Assembly: GCF_012933545.1 (NCBI RefSeq)
Contig: NZ_JAADJU010000001.1
Location: 248,001-312,000, forward strand
Origin: Rouxiella aceris
GTDB lineage: Bacteria; Pseudomonadota; Gammaproteobacteria; Enterobacterales; Enterobacteriaceae
Direction: 5' to 3'
Length of the DNA stretch: 64,000 nt
This document shows positions 1 to 8,631 of the stretch, piece after piece. The notes beneath the pieces are model-generated. The model searched no databases and was not told the DNA's origin. It saw only the letters and a program-made list of their open reading frames with translations. Made by a program: the position numbers and the translations under genes. Position 1 is the first letter of the stretch. Every line of letters starts with the position of its first letter.

Positions 1-527
1 CCAAAGAACGGCTTCATGCCGCTAACGGCCTGTTTTTGCTCGGCTGTAAACAGCGTCTGCGCTCTTTCTTGCGCCTGCGGACCCTGCACGGCGATCAGCG
101 CCAGGTCATCACGAACGGTCAGCTCAATGGCATAAGGTTTGGCATGTTCCGAGATCCACGCCAGATCTTTTTCACGGGTGGCGGAGTTGACCACCAGACG
201 GAAATAGTCTTCGCTAAGGAAATAAACAATCAGATCATCGATCACGCCGCCGGAGGCATTCAGCATACCGGTGTACAGTGCCTTGCCCGGCTGAGTCAGT
301 TTGGCGACATCGTTGGCCAATAGATAACGCAGGAATTCACGGGTGCGCGCACCGCGTAAATCGACGATGGTCATATGTGAAACGTCAAACATACCTGCAT
401 CCTGACGCACGATATGGTGTTCATCCAGCTGGGAGCCATAATGCAGCGGCATCATCCAACCGTGAAAATCGACCATACGAGCGCCACAGGCGACGTGTTG
501 ATCATATAACCGAGTCTGCTTTGTCAT
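1..527 (-). CDS. gcvT: Aminomethyltransferase, glycine cleavage T protein (partial, N-terminal part)
   Basis: T protein of the glycine cleavage system: it takes the aminomethyl group from lipoyl-GcvH and gives methylene-THF plus ammonia. The visible ~175 residues start [11 protein letters not shown] and contain the family blocks [24 protein letters not shown] and GALYTGML-type sequence (here KALYTGMLN) followed by [11 protein letters not shown]. The ATG lies at 525-527, preceded on the minus strand by a GGGGAAT ribosome-binding stretch. The gene runs off the left edge, so the C-terminal half is not seen. It lies downstream of ubiI on the same strand after a 343-bp gap, so it probably has its own promoter there. 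In E. coli, gcvT starts the gcvTHP operon. Confidence 0.95.
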   Translation of the reverse strand, partial: MTKQTRLYDQHVACGARMVDFHGWMMPLHYGSQLDEHHIVRQDAGMFDVSHMTIVDLRGARTREFLRYLLANDVAKLTQPGKALYTGMLNASGGVIDDLIVYFLSEDYFRLVVNSATREKDLAWISEHAKPYAIELTVRDDLALIAVQGPQAQERAQTLFTAEQKQAVSGMKPFF

Positions 528-870
528 CTTATTCCCCATTCTTTTTCTTAAGCGACTTACCCTGCTCTCTGACGAAAACCGGTGCAAGAACTGTGCCGAC
601 GCAAACGATACCTTTGACTGAACGTTATCACCGAATCCCGCTGCTATCCATAAGTTAAAATATCAGTTGTCAGTGAATTGTCGGAAATTGAGAGAGGGTA
701 TGATTCAGAATTTTTGACTGGAAAGATGGGGTTTGTGACGCAAAATCTACAGATAAATTATAAATTCATCGATGTTATATAACGCAAGGACCGAATTTCG
801 CACCCTTTACAATGGGCGAAACCCGGCCTGAGATTAGAAAATGTAATGGAAAATCTGGCATGAAATTAGA
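528..870. other. Intergenic region upstream of gcvT
   Basis: A 343-bp gap between ubiI (ending at 871) and gcvT, both on the minus strand. It is AT-rich around 700-790 and presumably holds the gcvT promoter and leader. In enterobacteria gcvT is controlled by GcvA, Lrp and PurR, but I cannot place their sites with confidence. I see no credible gene and no structure I would call a glycine riboswitch. Confidence 0.4.
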
Positions 871-2094
871 TTATTTCAGCTGAAGCCTTTTGCTTTCCAG
901 CCACTCGGGCAAATCATTAAGCCCCATCGCCTGCCGCACCAGTTGCGGTTTCACCCCTGGTAGCCGATCGGCCAGCGTTAAACCGATATCGCGCAGCAAC
1001 TTCTTGGCCGGGTTATTACCGGCAAAAAGCTCGCGAAATCCCTGCATGCCTGCCAGCATTACCGCCGCACTGTGCTTACGCTTGCGTTCAAAGCGGCGCA
1101 AATACATATGCTGACCAAAATCTTTCCCTTCCCGTTGCAGACGCTTGATTTCAAAAGCCAACTCCGCCGCGTCCATAAAACCGAGATTGACGCCCTGCCC
1201 GGCCAATGGATGTACGGTATGCGCCGCATCACCAATCAGCGCCAGCCGCTGGGCTGCAAAGCTACGCGCATAGCGTCCGGTCAGTGGAAAACTCTGACGC
1301 TCGCTGACCACCTGGCAAACGCCAAGGCGCAGATCAAAGGTGCTGGCGAGGATCTTGTTAAACTCTTCATTATCCAACGCACACAGACGTTCGGCTTCGA
1401 GAGGAGATACTGACCAGACAATAGATGATAAATGCGCATCGGCCAGCGGTAAAAACGCCAGAATGCCGTCACCGTGAAATACCTGTCTTGCCACAGATTG
1501 GTGCGCTTCTTGCGTGCGGATCGTCGCCACCAGTGCATGATGACCATAATCCCAGAAGGTCAGCGGGATATCGGCATGTTGACGCAGCCAGGAATGGGCA
1601 CCGTCGGCACCGACGACCAGCCGGGCGCTGAGCAGTCGCTGATCGTCGAGGGTAATAAAAGCTTCGTTCTCGCCCCAGGCAACATCTTTTAACTGCGCGG
1701 GGGCCAACAGGGTGATATCGCTTAACTGACTTGCCCGTTGCCACAGCGCACGCTGGATCACCTGATTTTCAATAATATGACCAAGATGGCTGAACCCGTA
1801 CTCTTCGCTGTGAAAGGCAATTTTGCCAAAGCTGTCATGGTCCCACACTTCCATGCCCTGATAGGCATTGACGCGCTGGGCAATAATATCGTCCCATGCG
1901 CCAATATGCTGCAGCAGACGCTCACTGGCGGCATTGATCGCCGAAACACGAACCGCCGGGATAGTGGGCAGCGGCGCATCATTGGGTTGTCGATTTTCCA
2001 GCACGGCAATACGCAAACCGCTACCCTGCAGGCTACAGGCCAGCGCCAGTCCTACCATACCGCCACCGGCGATAACCACATCAAAAGATTGCAT
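871..2094 (-). CDS. ubiI: FAD-dependent 2-octaprenylphenol hydroxylase (ubiquinone C5 hydroxylase)
   Basis: UbiI (VisC) hydroxylates C5 of the ring in aerobic ubiquinone synthesis, using FAD at the membrane-associated Ubi complex. The N-terminus has the dinucleotide fold VVIAGGGMVGLALACSL. The second FAD motif LVVGADGAHSWLR and the C-terminal ALIGDAAHTVHPLAGQGVNLG are typical of the UbiH/F/I/COQ6 family. I chose the ATG at 2094 (MQSFDVVIAGGG), which matches the family N-terminus and has an AGGA about 12 bases upstream. An in-frame ATG at 2115 would add seven residues. The product is 407 aa (E. coli about 400). ubiH lies 54 bp upstream on the same strand, so the two are likely co-transcribed with pepP and ygfB. 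Confidence 0.95.
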   Translation of the reverse strand: MQSFDVVIAGGGMVGLALACSLQGSGLRIAVLENRQPNDAPLPTIPAVRVSAINAASERLLQHIGAWDDIIAQRVNAYQGMEVWDHDSFGKIAFHSEEYGFSHLGHIIENQVIQRALWQRASQLSDITLLAPAQLKDVAWGENEAFITLDDQRLLSARLVVGADGAHSWLRQHADIPLTFWDYGHHALVATIRTQEAHQSVARQVFHGDGILAFLPLADAHLSSIVWSVSPLEAERLCALDNEEFNKILASTFDLRLGVCQVVSERQSFPLTGRYARSFAAQRLALIGDAAHTVHPLAGQGVNLGFMDAAELAFEIKRLQREGKDFGQHMYLRRFERKRKHSAAVMLAGMQGFRELFAGNNPAKKLLRDIGLTLADRLPGVKPQLVRQAMGLNDLPEWLESKRLQLK

Positions 2095-2148
2095 AATTTC
2101 GTTTATTCCTGTCATTTTCTGCGGTCAGGCTGAGCCTGCACCGGCGCG

Positions 2149-3327
2149 TTAGCGCTCAGTCCAGCCCAGGGTACGGCGGGTAAATGCATCTCGCAATGGC
2201 GGGATACTCTCCATGGCCATCAGGCCGAGATTGCGCCCCACCACCAGCGGTGCATAGCGGTTGGCAAAGATGCGCACCAGGCCATCGGTAATGCCGACGG
2301 TGGCACGCTGATCCGGCTGGCGACGCTGTTGATAACCACTCAGCACGCGGTAACTGCCAATATCTTTCCCCTGCTGCCAGGCCGCGGCCAGCGTCTCACC
2401 GAGGGTCATCACGTCGCGCAGTCCCAGGTTGAATCCCTGACCGGCGATAGGATGCAGGGTTTGCGCCGCGTTGCCCACCAGCGCCAGTCGGTGGCTGATA
2501 TGAGCATTGGCGGTCAATAATTGCAGAGGATAGCTGTGTCGCGCGCCGATTTGCTGCAACTTGCCCAAGCGCCAGCCAAAGGCCTGCTGCAACTCGGCGA
2601 GAAATTGTTTATCGCTCCAGTCATTGACCTGTTGCTGTTTGTCCAGCGGATGACACCAGACCAGTGAGCTGCGCCCTTTCGACATCGGCAACAGCGCCAG
2701 CGGACCTTGCGGCGTAAAACGCTCAAAGGCACGGCCGCCGTGAGCTATGGCAGTGCTGACATTGGCAATGACTGCCACCTGCTGATAGGCGGCACGTTGC
2801 CAACTGATCTGACAAGCCTGAGCCAGCATCGACTGCGAACCGTCGGCGGCCACCAGCACACGCCCCTCCAGGGTTTCGCCATTATCCAGCGTAACACTGG
2901 CACTGTCAGCGCGACGATCCACGGCCACCACGCGGGCAGGACAATGCAGATAAACACCCGGTGCCCGGGATAATAAGCCAAACAGCCGTTGCCCCGCATC
3001 GTGCAGTTCAATCACCTGTCCCAACGCCGCAACGCCGTAATGCCTGGCGTCAAGATTCACCATGCCGGTATGGCCGCGATCGCTGACGTGAATATCGGTG
3101 ATCGCTGTGGCGCAATCGGCCAGCGCCGACCAGACGCCAATCGCCGCCAACTGCTGGCAGGTGCCCTGCGCCAGGGCAATGGCACGGGCGTCAAAACCGG
3201 GATGCTGGCGATCCCCCGGGGTGGTTGCTTCCACCAGATGCACCGGCAGCCGTCCCTGGGTCAGCGAGGAGAGTGCCAACGCCAGCGTTGCCCCGGCCAT
3301 GCCGCCGCCTACAATAATTACGCTCAT
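2149..3327 (-). CDS. ubiH: 2-octaprenyl-6-methoxyphenol hydroxylase
   Basis: UbiH is the flavin monooxygenase for ring C1 hydroxylation in ubiquinone synthesis and a paralogue of the neighbouring ubiI. It shows the FAD Rossmann motif at the extreme N-terminus (MSVIIVGGGMAGATLALAL), the mid-domain VLVAADGSQSMLA, and ALVGNAAQTLHPIAGQGFNLG near residue 300. Length is 392 aa, as in E. coli. The start codon lies 4 bp from the pepP stop, a tight operon junction, and ubiI follows 54 bp downstream. The paralogous pair side by side is the normal enterobacterial layout. Confidence 0.96.
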   Translation of the reverse strand: MSVIIVGGGMAGATLALALSSLTQGRLPVHLVEATTPGDRQHPGFDARAIALAQGTCQQLAAIGVWSALADCATAITDIHVSDRGHTGMVNLDARHYGVAALGQVIELHDAGQRLFGLLSRAPGVYLHCPARVVAVDRRADSASVTLDNGETLEGRVLVAADGSQSMLAQACQISWQRAAYQQVAVIANVSTAIAHGGRAFERFTPQGPLALLPMSKGRSSLVWCHPLDKQQQVNDWSDKQFLAELQQAFGWRLGKLQQIGARHSYPLQLLTANAHISHRLALVGNAAQTLHPIAGQGFNLGLRDVMTLGETLAAAWQQGKDIGSYRVLSGYQQRRQPDQRATVGITDGLVRIFANRYAPLVVGRNLGLMAMESIPPLRDAFTRRTLGWTER

Positions 3328-3331
3328 CGGA

Positions 3332-4660
3332 TTATCTTGCCGCCGCCATCAATGCTTCGATCTCATCGGCTTCTTTCACCACGTCGCCGGTAAGAATTTC
3401 AATACCGCTGGCGGTGATCAGAATGTCGTCTTCAATACGGATACCAATACCGCGATAGGCCGCCGGTACATCGGCATCCGGCGCAATATACAGACCCGGC
3501 TCGACGGTCAATACCATCCCCGGCTCCAGTGTGCGGCTGCGATCCACGTCGCCATAATGGCCAACGTCGTGTACGTCCATGCCCAGCCAGTGAGACAGGC
3601 CATGCATAAAGAACTGGCGGTGTGCCCGCTCGGCAATTAACTGGTCAACGTCGCCGGTCATCACGCCAATAGCCACCAGACCTTCAACCATTACCCGTAC
3701 CGCTGCTTCGGTGGCTTCCTTGATGCTGCGCCCTGGGCCAAAAATGGCCAACGCCTTGTATTCAGAAGCCAGCACGATATCGTAAATCTGCCGCTGTGCC
3801 GGGGTAAATTTACCGCTGACCGGGAAAGTGCGGGTGATATCCCCAGCGTAGCCCTGATATTCACAACCGGCATCGATCAACACCAAATCACCGTCACGCA
3901 GCTGAGACTCGTTTTCGGTGTAATGCAGAATACAGCCGTTGTCACCGCTGCCGACAATGGTGTTATAAGAGGGATAACGCGCACCGTGACGATTAAACTC
4001 ATGGTGGATCTCGCCTTCAAGCTGATACTCGAACATTCCGGCACGGCATTTTTCCATGGCACGGGTATGGGCCATGGCGGTGATTTCGCCAGCGCGACGC
4101 ATAACGGCAATTTCCTGCGCCGATTTAATCAGGCGCATATCATGTAACCAAGGTCGCCAGTCGGTCACAGTGGCCGGTGCCGAAAGGTTTTGCCGAAAGC
4201 CGTTACGCAGGCGATCCATGGCGCCATCGACAATGCTGTCGGCATAGGCATAGTAGCCCTGGGCATGATAAATCACGTCCAGACCGTTAAGCAGCAGATG
4301 CAGCTGTTCATTAATATCATCAAACGGCAGTGCACGGTCGATACCCAGGCGTGCCGGAGCCGCATCCTGCCCCAGTCGACGACCAAACCATATCTCGGCA
4401 GTCAGATCGCGAACGCGGTTAAACAGCACGCTGTGGTGGTGATTATCATCGCTTTTAACCAACACCAACGCCGCTTCAGGTTCATTGAATCCGGTCAAAT
4501 ACCAGAAATCGCTGCTTTGACGGTAGGGATACTCGCTGTCTGCATTACGCGTGGCTTCCGGGGCGGCAAAAATAATCGCGGCGCTGCCCGGTGCCATTTT
4601 GGCTATAAGTGCCTGACGACGATCCTCATATTCCTGCCGAGTTATGGTCACTGTTGTCAT
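3332..4660 (-). CDS. pepP: Xaa-Pro aminopeptidase P
   Basis: Proline aminopeptidase of the M24 pita-bread metalloprotease family; it releases an N-terminal residue joined to proline. The C-terminal catalytic domain carries the five expected dimetal ligand regions: two Asp in LIDAGCEYQGYAGDITRTF, the His in FFMHGLSHWLGMDVHDVG, Glu in VLTVEPGLYI and Glu in GIRIEDDILIT. The N-terminal half matches the creatinase-like domain. The ATG at 4660 has GGAG six bases upstream; a GTG at 4663 would add one residue. Product 442 aa, usual length. The gene sits between ygfB and ubiH, as in E. coli. Confidence 0.96.
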   Translation of the reverse strand: MTTVTITRQEYEDRRQALIAKMAPGSAAIIFAAPEATRNADSEYPYRQSSDFWYLTGFNEPEAALVLVKSDDNHHHSVLFNRVRDLTAEIWFGRRLGQDAAPARLGIDRALPFDDINEQLHLLLNGLDVIYHAQGYYAYADSIVDGAMDRLRNGFRQNLSAPATVTDWRPWLHDMRLIKSAQEIAVMRRAGEITAMAHTRAMEKCRAGMFEYQLEGEIHHEFNRHGARYPSYNTIVGSGDNGCILHYTENESQLRDGDLVLIDAGCEYQGYAGDITRTFPVSGKFTPAQRQIYDIVLASEYKALAIFGPGRSIKEATEAAVRVMVEGLVAIGVMTGDVDQLIAERAHRQFFMHGLSHWLGMDVHDVGHYGDVDRSRTLEPGMVLTVEPGLYIAPDADVPAAYRGIGIRIEDDILITASGIEILTGDVVKEADEIEALMAAAR

Positions 4661-4757
4661 CACCTGCTCCTGAAATCGAAGGTTATCCCCGTTAAATGCG
4701 CTAATGGAGAAAATTTAGGAATTTTCGGAAATTACAGAAATCCCGAGGTTGCGAAAA

Positions 4758-5330
4758 TTAATGTATGGTCCGCAGATTTTCTGCCGCATTAGGTTTGCTA
4801 TGGCCGAATTCGTTGTAGCAAAGGATCGCCGCCACGCGGACATACTCCACCACTTCTTCCAGCGACTGCGCCAGCACTTCCTGATCTTCGTCTTCTTCGT
4901 AACCCAGCTGGGCAATACTGCGCATATCATCAATGGCTTCGCCCACTTCGCCTTTCACTTTGGCCAGCTTGGGCTGCATCATGCCCAAACCGAGCAGAAA
5001 GTGGTTTACCCAGCCGCTAAGCGCATCGGCGCGGATAAATACGCTGGCGTCGTCATCGGGTAATAACATTTTAAATTCAAAGCTGTCGCCATCAAGGGTA
5101 TCAGAAGTCACTTTGCGCAATTGCTGCAGCATATCGGCAAGCGTATGGCTAAATGCCAACCCCTCGTTGGTCAGGTCATGCACCAGCGTCAGCCAGCTGC
5201 CATCACGGTTGCCACCGCAAAGCAAGCCACTGATAATTCCGTGCATTTCGGCCGGGGTCAAGGCAACAGACTGCTGTTTCAGTGATTGATTCAGCAATTC
5301 ATAATCAGGATAGGTATTCTCAATAGACAT
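4758..5330 (-). CDS. ygfB: UPF0149 family protein YgfB
   Basis: A 190-aa acidic protein of the YecA/YgfB UPF0149 family. Recognisable stretches are [14 protein letters not shown] and [28 protein letters not shown]. No catalytic motif is seen. The E. coli homologue is a cytosolic dimer; in Pseudomonas a YgfB homologue affects gene regulation, but its role in enterobacteria is poorly defined. It is the first gene of the leftward ygfB-pepP-ubiH-ubiI block and is divergent from zapA, with a shared upstream region that holds an ERIC repeat. Confidence 0.93.
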   Translation of the reverse strand: MSIENTYPDYELLNQSLKQQSVALTPAEMHGIISGLLCGGNRDGSWLTLVHDLTNEGLAFSHTLADMLQQLRKVTSDTLDGDSFEFKMLLPDDDASVFIRADALSGWVNHFLLGLGMMQPKLAKVKGEVGEAIDDMRSIAQLGYEEDEDQEVLAQSLEEVVEYVRVAAILCYNEFGHSKPNAAENLRTIH

Positions 5331-5737
5331 GCGTATTCGCCATCGTTGGCTGGATAAGTTCGTGTTATGCTACCACCAAGATCAGTCTCAGTACCAGTTA
5401 GCGAGACCCGTAATCTCCCTATTCGATATCAGGATAGAAGGAGTTCCGAGGAGTCGCGGGAGCCGCAGCCAGACCGCTGCAATGGCCAAAAACGGGTTTA
5501 TACCCCAAATAATTCGAATTGCATCGCGGCGGCAACTGAACGGATCCCCGGGAACATAGCTAACTATGTAACTGGGGTGAGTGAAGTCAGCCAACAAAGA
5601 TGCAGCCTGAAGTATGACGGGTATAATTCTTGTATATTGGTACTGGGGTATATATAGTTGCGCCCCTTTCGATCTCCTGCCCGTTGTGGCGGTGTTTTAA
5701 TCGAAAGCAGGCCGAATTGATATGGCAGGAAGGTGGC
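5331..5737. other. ygfB/zapA divergent intergenic region
   Basis: A 407-bp region between divergent ygfB (-) and zapA (+). A third of it is the ERIC element at 5499-5625. The remaining sequence should hold promoters for both genes; I cannot assign -10/-35 pairs with confidence. Open frames reading through here are extensions of zapA or antisense noise. Confidence 0.5.
5499..5625 (+). repeat. ERIC-type 127-bp intergenic repeat
   Basis: The stretch begins TATACCCCAAATAATTCGAA and ends with AGTATGACGGGTATA, the signature ends of ERIC (enterobacterial repetitive intergenic consensus) elements, and its 127-bp length equals the canonical size. The central inverted repeat is visible around CATAGCTAACTATG followed by TAACTGGGGTGAG. 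The inverted TATACCC/GGGTATA ends would fold into a long hairpin in RNA. It is inserted between divergent ygfB and zapA, so transcripts of either gene may carry it. Confidence 0.88.
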
Positions 5738-6067
5738 ATGTCGGCACAACCGGTAGATATACAAATTTTTGGTCGTTCTTTAAGAGTGAATTGTCCGCCA
5801 GAACAACAAGAAGCGTTGAACATGGCCGCCGAGGATCTTAATCAAAGGTTGCAAGATCTTAAAGTTCGCACTAGAGTCACCAATACAGAGCAACTGGTAT
5901 TTATCGCGGCATTGAATGTGTGTCACGAACTTGCTCAAGAACGCTTGAAAACTCGCGATTATGCTTCCAATATGGAACAGCGTATTCGGATGTTGCAACA
6001 GACTATCGAGCAGGCACTGCTCGAGCAAGGGCGCATTAGTGAACGTGAAGGCGCTCCTTTCGAATAA
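5738..6067 (+). CDS. zapA: Cell division protein ZapA
   Basis: ZapA binds FtsZ and promotes protofilament bundling at the division ring. The 109-aa product (E. coli 109 aa) starts [20 protein letters not shown], with a globular N-terminal FtsZ-binding part and a C-terminal helical coiled-coil tail ([19 protein letters not shown]). The ATG at 5738 fits the family and has AGGAAGG just upstream; a longer in-frame opening back to 5630 is rejected because it runs into the ERIC flank. 6S RNA follows 60 bp downstream, the conserved zapA-ssrS-ygfA arrangement. Confidence 0.96.
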   Translation: MSAQPVDIQIFGRSLRVNCPPEQQEALNMAAEDLNQRLQDLKVRTRVTNTEQLVFIAALNVCHELAQERLKTRDYASNMEQRIRMLQQTIEQALLEQGRISEREGAPFE

Positions 6068-6126
6068 CTCAAGCTATTGATAAAAGACTGTTTCTGTGAG
6101 ATAGTTAATCCATAGCAAGTGAAAAA

Positions 6127-6309
6127 ATTTCTCTGAGATGTTTGCCAGCGGGCCCGTCCCCTGAGCCGATAATTAGTACCAACAGAATGTGATGATCCGC
6201 AATCGGTGCGCATGCTCGGTCCGCCGAGAAGCCTTAAGATTGTGACTGAACGTTCACCTTGAACCATGGGTTCAAGGGTTACAGCCTGCGGCGGCATCTC
6301 GGAGATTCC
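6127..6309 (+). ncRNA. ssrS: 6S RNA
   Basis: The 183-nt segment begins ATTTCTCTGAGATGTT and ends GGCATCTCGGAGATTCC, the complementary ends of the 6S closing stem. Hallmark internal stretches include GAGCCGATAATTAGTACC, GCATGCTCGGTCCGCCGAGA and CACCTTGAACCATGGGTTCA. 6S RNA mimics an open promoter and sequesters sigma70 RNA polymerase in stationary phase. It lies between zapA and ygfA as in all enterobacteria and is processed from a transcript that continues into ygfA. The ends are set by alignment from memory with the E. coli RNA and may be off by one or two bases. Confidence 0.96.
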
Positions 6310-6381
6310 ACTTTCTTCCCCGGCACTATTTTCTGTATCCTTTCTGTATCCAACCCTATTCGCTCGAGTCCAAAGGCAACT

Positions 6382-6978
6382 ATGTCTTTTATTGCTCAAC
6401 ATGCCCAACTCAGACAAAGCATTCGTCATCAGGTTCGCCAGCGACGTAAACAGCTGACCGCGCAGCAACAGCATGACTTTGCCCTGCAGGCTGCCGAACG
6501 TATTGTCAGCCATCCCAAAGTGCGAGCCGCAAAAACCCTTTCAGTGTTTTTATCCTTTGACGGCGAGCTTGATACCACACCGCTGATCGCGCAACTGTGG
6601 CAAGCGGGCAAACAGCTGTGCCTGCCGGTACTACACCCTTTTAGTCCAGGTAATCTGCTGTTTTTGCGCTATCAACCCGATACCCCGCTGGTACGCAATC
6701 GGCTAAATATTCTCGAGCCACGGCTCGACGTGCGGGAAATTCTGCCGCTGTTCACGCTGGATATTATACTGACGCCGCTGGTGGCCTTTGACCAACAAGG
6801 ACAGCGCCTGGGAATGGGCGGCGGGTTTTATGACCGTACGCTGCAACACTGGCAGCAAAGCGGGCCTTACCCGATGGGTATTGCCCATGATTGTCAGTTG
6901 GTCGAACACTTACCCAGTGAGGAGTGGGATATCCCGCTGCCGGAAATTCTGACACCGGGGAAAAGCTGGCATTGGTAG
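6382..6978 (+). CDS. ygfA: 5-formyltetrahydrofolate cyclo-ligase
   Basis: 5-FCL (YgfA/FAU1) converts 5-formyl-THF to 5,10-methenyl-THF with ATP. The 198-aa protein has N-terminal basic helices (RQSIRHQVRQRRKQL), the core VFLSFDGELDTTPLI, and the C-terminal phosphate-binding stretch LGMGGGFYDRTL. The ATG at 6382 (MSFIAQHAQLRQS) is chosen; an in-frame opening from 6259 lies inside 6S RNA and is not a plausible start. It is expected to be co-transcribed with ssrS, as in E. coli, where it is linked to folate stress and persister formation. Confidence 0.95.
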   Translation: MSFIAQHAQLRQSIRHQVRQRRKQLTAQQQHDFALQAAERIVSHPKVRAAKTLSVFLSFDGELDTTPLIAQLWQAGKQLCLPVLHPFSPGNLLFLRYQPDTPLVRNRLNILEPRLDVREILPLFTLDIILTPLVAFDQQGQRLGMGGGFYDRTLQHWQQSGPYPMGIAHDCQLVEHLPSEEWDIPLPEILTPGKSWHW

Positions 6979-6999
6979 CCGGGATATAAATCCCGGCCT
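6978..6999 (+). terminator. Terminator-like hairpin between ygfA and the lipoprotein gene
   Basis: The sequence GCCGGGATATAAATCCCGGC forms an 8-bp perfect stem directly after the ygfA stop codon, in a convergent junction. The U-tract is weak (TTACTTTTC only after a spacer), so termination strength is uncertain. Confidence 0.5.
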
Positions 7000-7004
7000 A
7001 AGCA

Positions 7005-8471
7005 TTACTTTTCTATACGAACATCAAGATACTTATTCGCTGTCGATTTGCCTGTATCGGATATTGAGTCGAGCATAAGGAAGATCTGTAAATCCTCTAT
7101 CCAAGCATAGGTATTATGCGAATATTTATTTTTCTCATCAAACCTTTCATCGCAGACCACTGATAGATAGTTCCCGCTGAAAGCCGTATTGATATTCGCA
7201 GCAGGTAACGCTGTATTACCGACCTCACATTGTGTTGACCCTTTGCTCATTGGTCGATTATTGACAGCCAAATCTTTAAGCATCAGTTGATAAGAAAAAT
7301 GTTGGCCCGCGCTAAGGGGGAGTCGAAAATCGGTTTGTAATGACTGGACCACTGAAGGAGCGGTTGACAGACTGATAAAGGACTTCAGCTGGATCATATT
7401 ATATAAATAAATACGCTGAGCCTGAAAACGCAAGATAGAGCTATAGGACTCCAGGACTCTCAGGCTACCATCTAAATTTCGATCAATGGTGATTTTTAGC
7501 GGATCCTTTTCGTGACCGCTAAGTTGCTCGATAAAGCTTATTCTTTTGAATTCCGGTCTTGCCATCGCAGGTTGCAGCAATACGTCAATTTGCTGAGCAA
7601 GGACTGGAGGTAATGGGTACTTTTGCAGAATATCCGGTTTGTTATCACCAAAGTCCGGATGAATAGCCCCCATCAACTTCGAAACTTTTTTATCCTTGTT
7701 AACCCACTCTCCCTGGTTTTTGAAAGTAGAGAAATCTTTTACTGCACACAGGGTCAGTAAATCATTATGCATAAAGCTACTTACTGGGGAAAATTGACGT
7801 TTAGCTTCAACTTTTGCATCGCTGATATAAAGTTCAGGACTAATATCAAAACCGGCAACCATAGCGTCTTGCTGTGTTTTGCAATTAAATATGTGGTCTT
7901 CAATTTTCAGCCCATAAGGTGCATCGTATGGCGGGTCGTAACTTATTTCTGCATAATCATACCCCAGTCGGGTGTAAAGTAAGTCTCCCTGCCGATAGCT
8001 ATTATTGATATCTACATAGTTTTGATTGCCATGTTCATCTGGCCCTGCATATTTCACTAAATGCATCTCCGGCTTTTTGAACTGGCAGACCACTTTTAGC
8101 ATTAGCTGATTGATTTTTTTGCTAACTTCAACATTAGGCACTGGGTTATAAGGCTCCGGCTTGGCATATATCTGCAGGGTGTTACCGTAAAAACGCATCG
8201 TCTTGCCGTTTTTTTCGATAAGATCCCAATACAGCGTATGCACAGTACCTATGTCACAATCAAATGCTTTCCAATTCTCAGTATGATTACCATTGTTATA
8301 ATCTGTCCGGACCATATACATCACACGTTGGTCAAGTTTTACAATGGAGTTTTGGTCAGCTTCGGAGTTAGTTATCTTGAGCGGTGTTTTGTCTGATTTT
8401 ACGGGGTTGTTCGGCGCTAATACTGCACAGCCGGAAAATAGCAATACCAGGGATAGCAGGACATATTTCAT
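7005..8471 (-). CDS. Unrecognised 488-aa lipoprotein
   Basis: I do not recognise this protein. The N-terminus MKYVLLSLVLLFSGCAVL is a lipoprotein signal with a lipobox (LFSGC) and lipidated Cys15; the residue after it is Ala, consistent with outer-membrane sorting. The mature protein is hydrophilic, with several scattered Cys and many aromatic residues, and no membrane helices or catalytic motif I can name. It occupies the ygfA-serA interval. Codon use is more AT-rich than the flanking housekeeping genes, suggesting accessory or lineage-specific origin. The ATG start is supported by the signal peptide beginning there. A serA-type terminator lies 22 bp beyond serA's end, so this gene has its own promoter in 8472-8580. 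Confidence 0.8.
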   Translation of the reverse strand: MKYVLLSLVLLFSGCAVLAPNNPVKSDKTPLKITNSEADQNSIVKLDQRVMYMVRTDYNNGNHTENWKAFDCDIGTVHTLYWDLIEKNGKTMRFYGNTLQIYAKPEPYNPVPNVEVSKKINQLMLKVVCQFKKPEMHLVKYAGPDEHGNQNYVDINNSYRQGDLLYTRLGYDYAEISYDPPYDAPYGLKIEDHIFNCKTQQDAMVAGFDISPELYISDAKVEAKRQFSPVSSFMHNDLLTLCAVKDFSTFKNQGEWVNKDKKVSKLMGAIHPDFGDNKPDILQKYPLPPVLAQQIDVLLQPAMARPEFKRISFIEQLSGHEKDPLKITIDRNLDGSLRVLESYSSILRFQAQRIYLYNMIQLKSFISLSTAPSVVQSLQTDFRLPLSAGQHFSYQLMLKDLAVNNRPMSKGSTQCEVGNTALPAANINTAFSGNYLSVVCDERFDEKNKYSHNTYAWIEDLQIFLMLDSISDTGKSTANKYLDVRIEK

Positions 8472-8582
8472 CAGTAAATTCCGTTTAATGAAGTCATTTT
8501 GCAGACGAGTATTCTTTAATAATCAAGAATGCTGAAAACAACTATCGGCAGCCTACCCATTTACTTTATAAAAAATAACTAT

Positions 8583-8610
8583 AAAAAAAGGCGCTTCAAG
8601 CGCCTTTTTA
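8583..8610. terminator. Rho-independent terminator of serA (bidirectional)
   Basis: AAAAAAAGGCGCTTCAAGCG followed by CCTTTTTA: a GGCGCTT/AAGCGCC stem with A-runs on one side and T-runs on the other, so it can stop serA transcripts on the minus strand. It lies 22 bp beyond the serA stop codon. Confidence 0.85.
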
Positions 8611-8631
8611 GTTGTGATATCAGCCCATGAC

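Noticed and set aside
528-870. Glycine riboswitch upstream of gcvT
   Set aside because: I could not find the tandem aptamer cores; in enterobacteria gcvT is controlled by protein factors.
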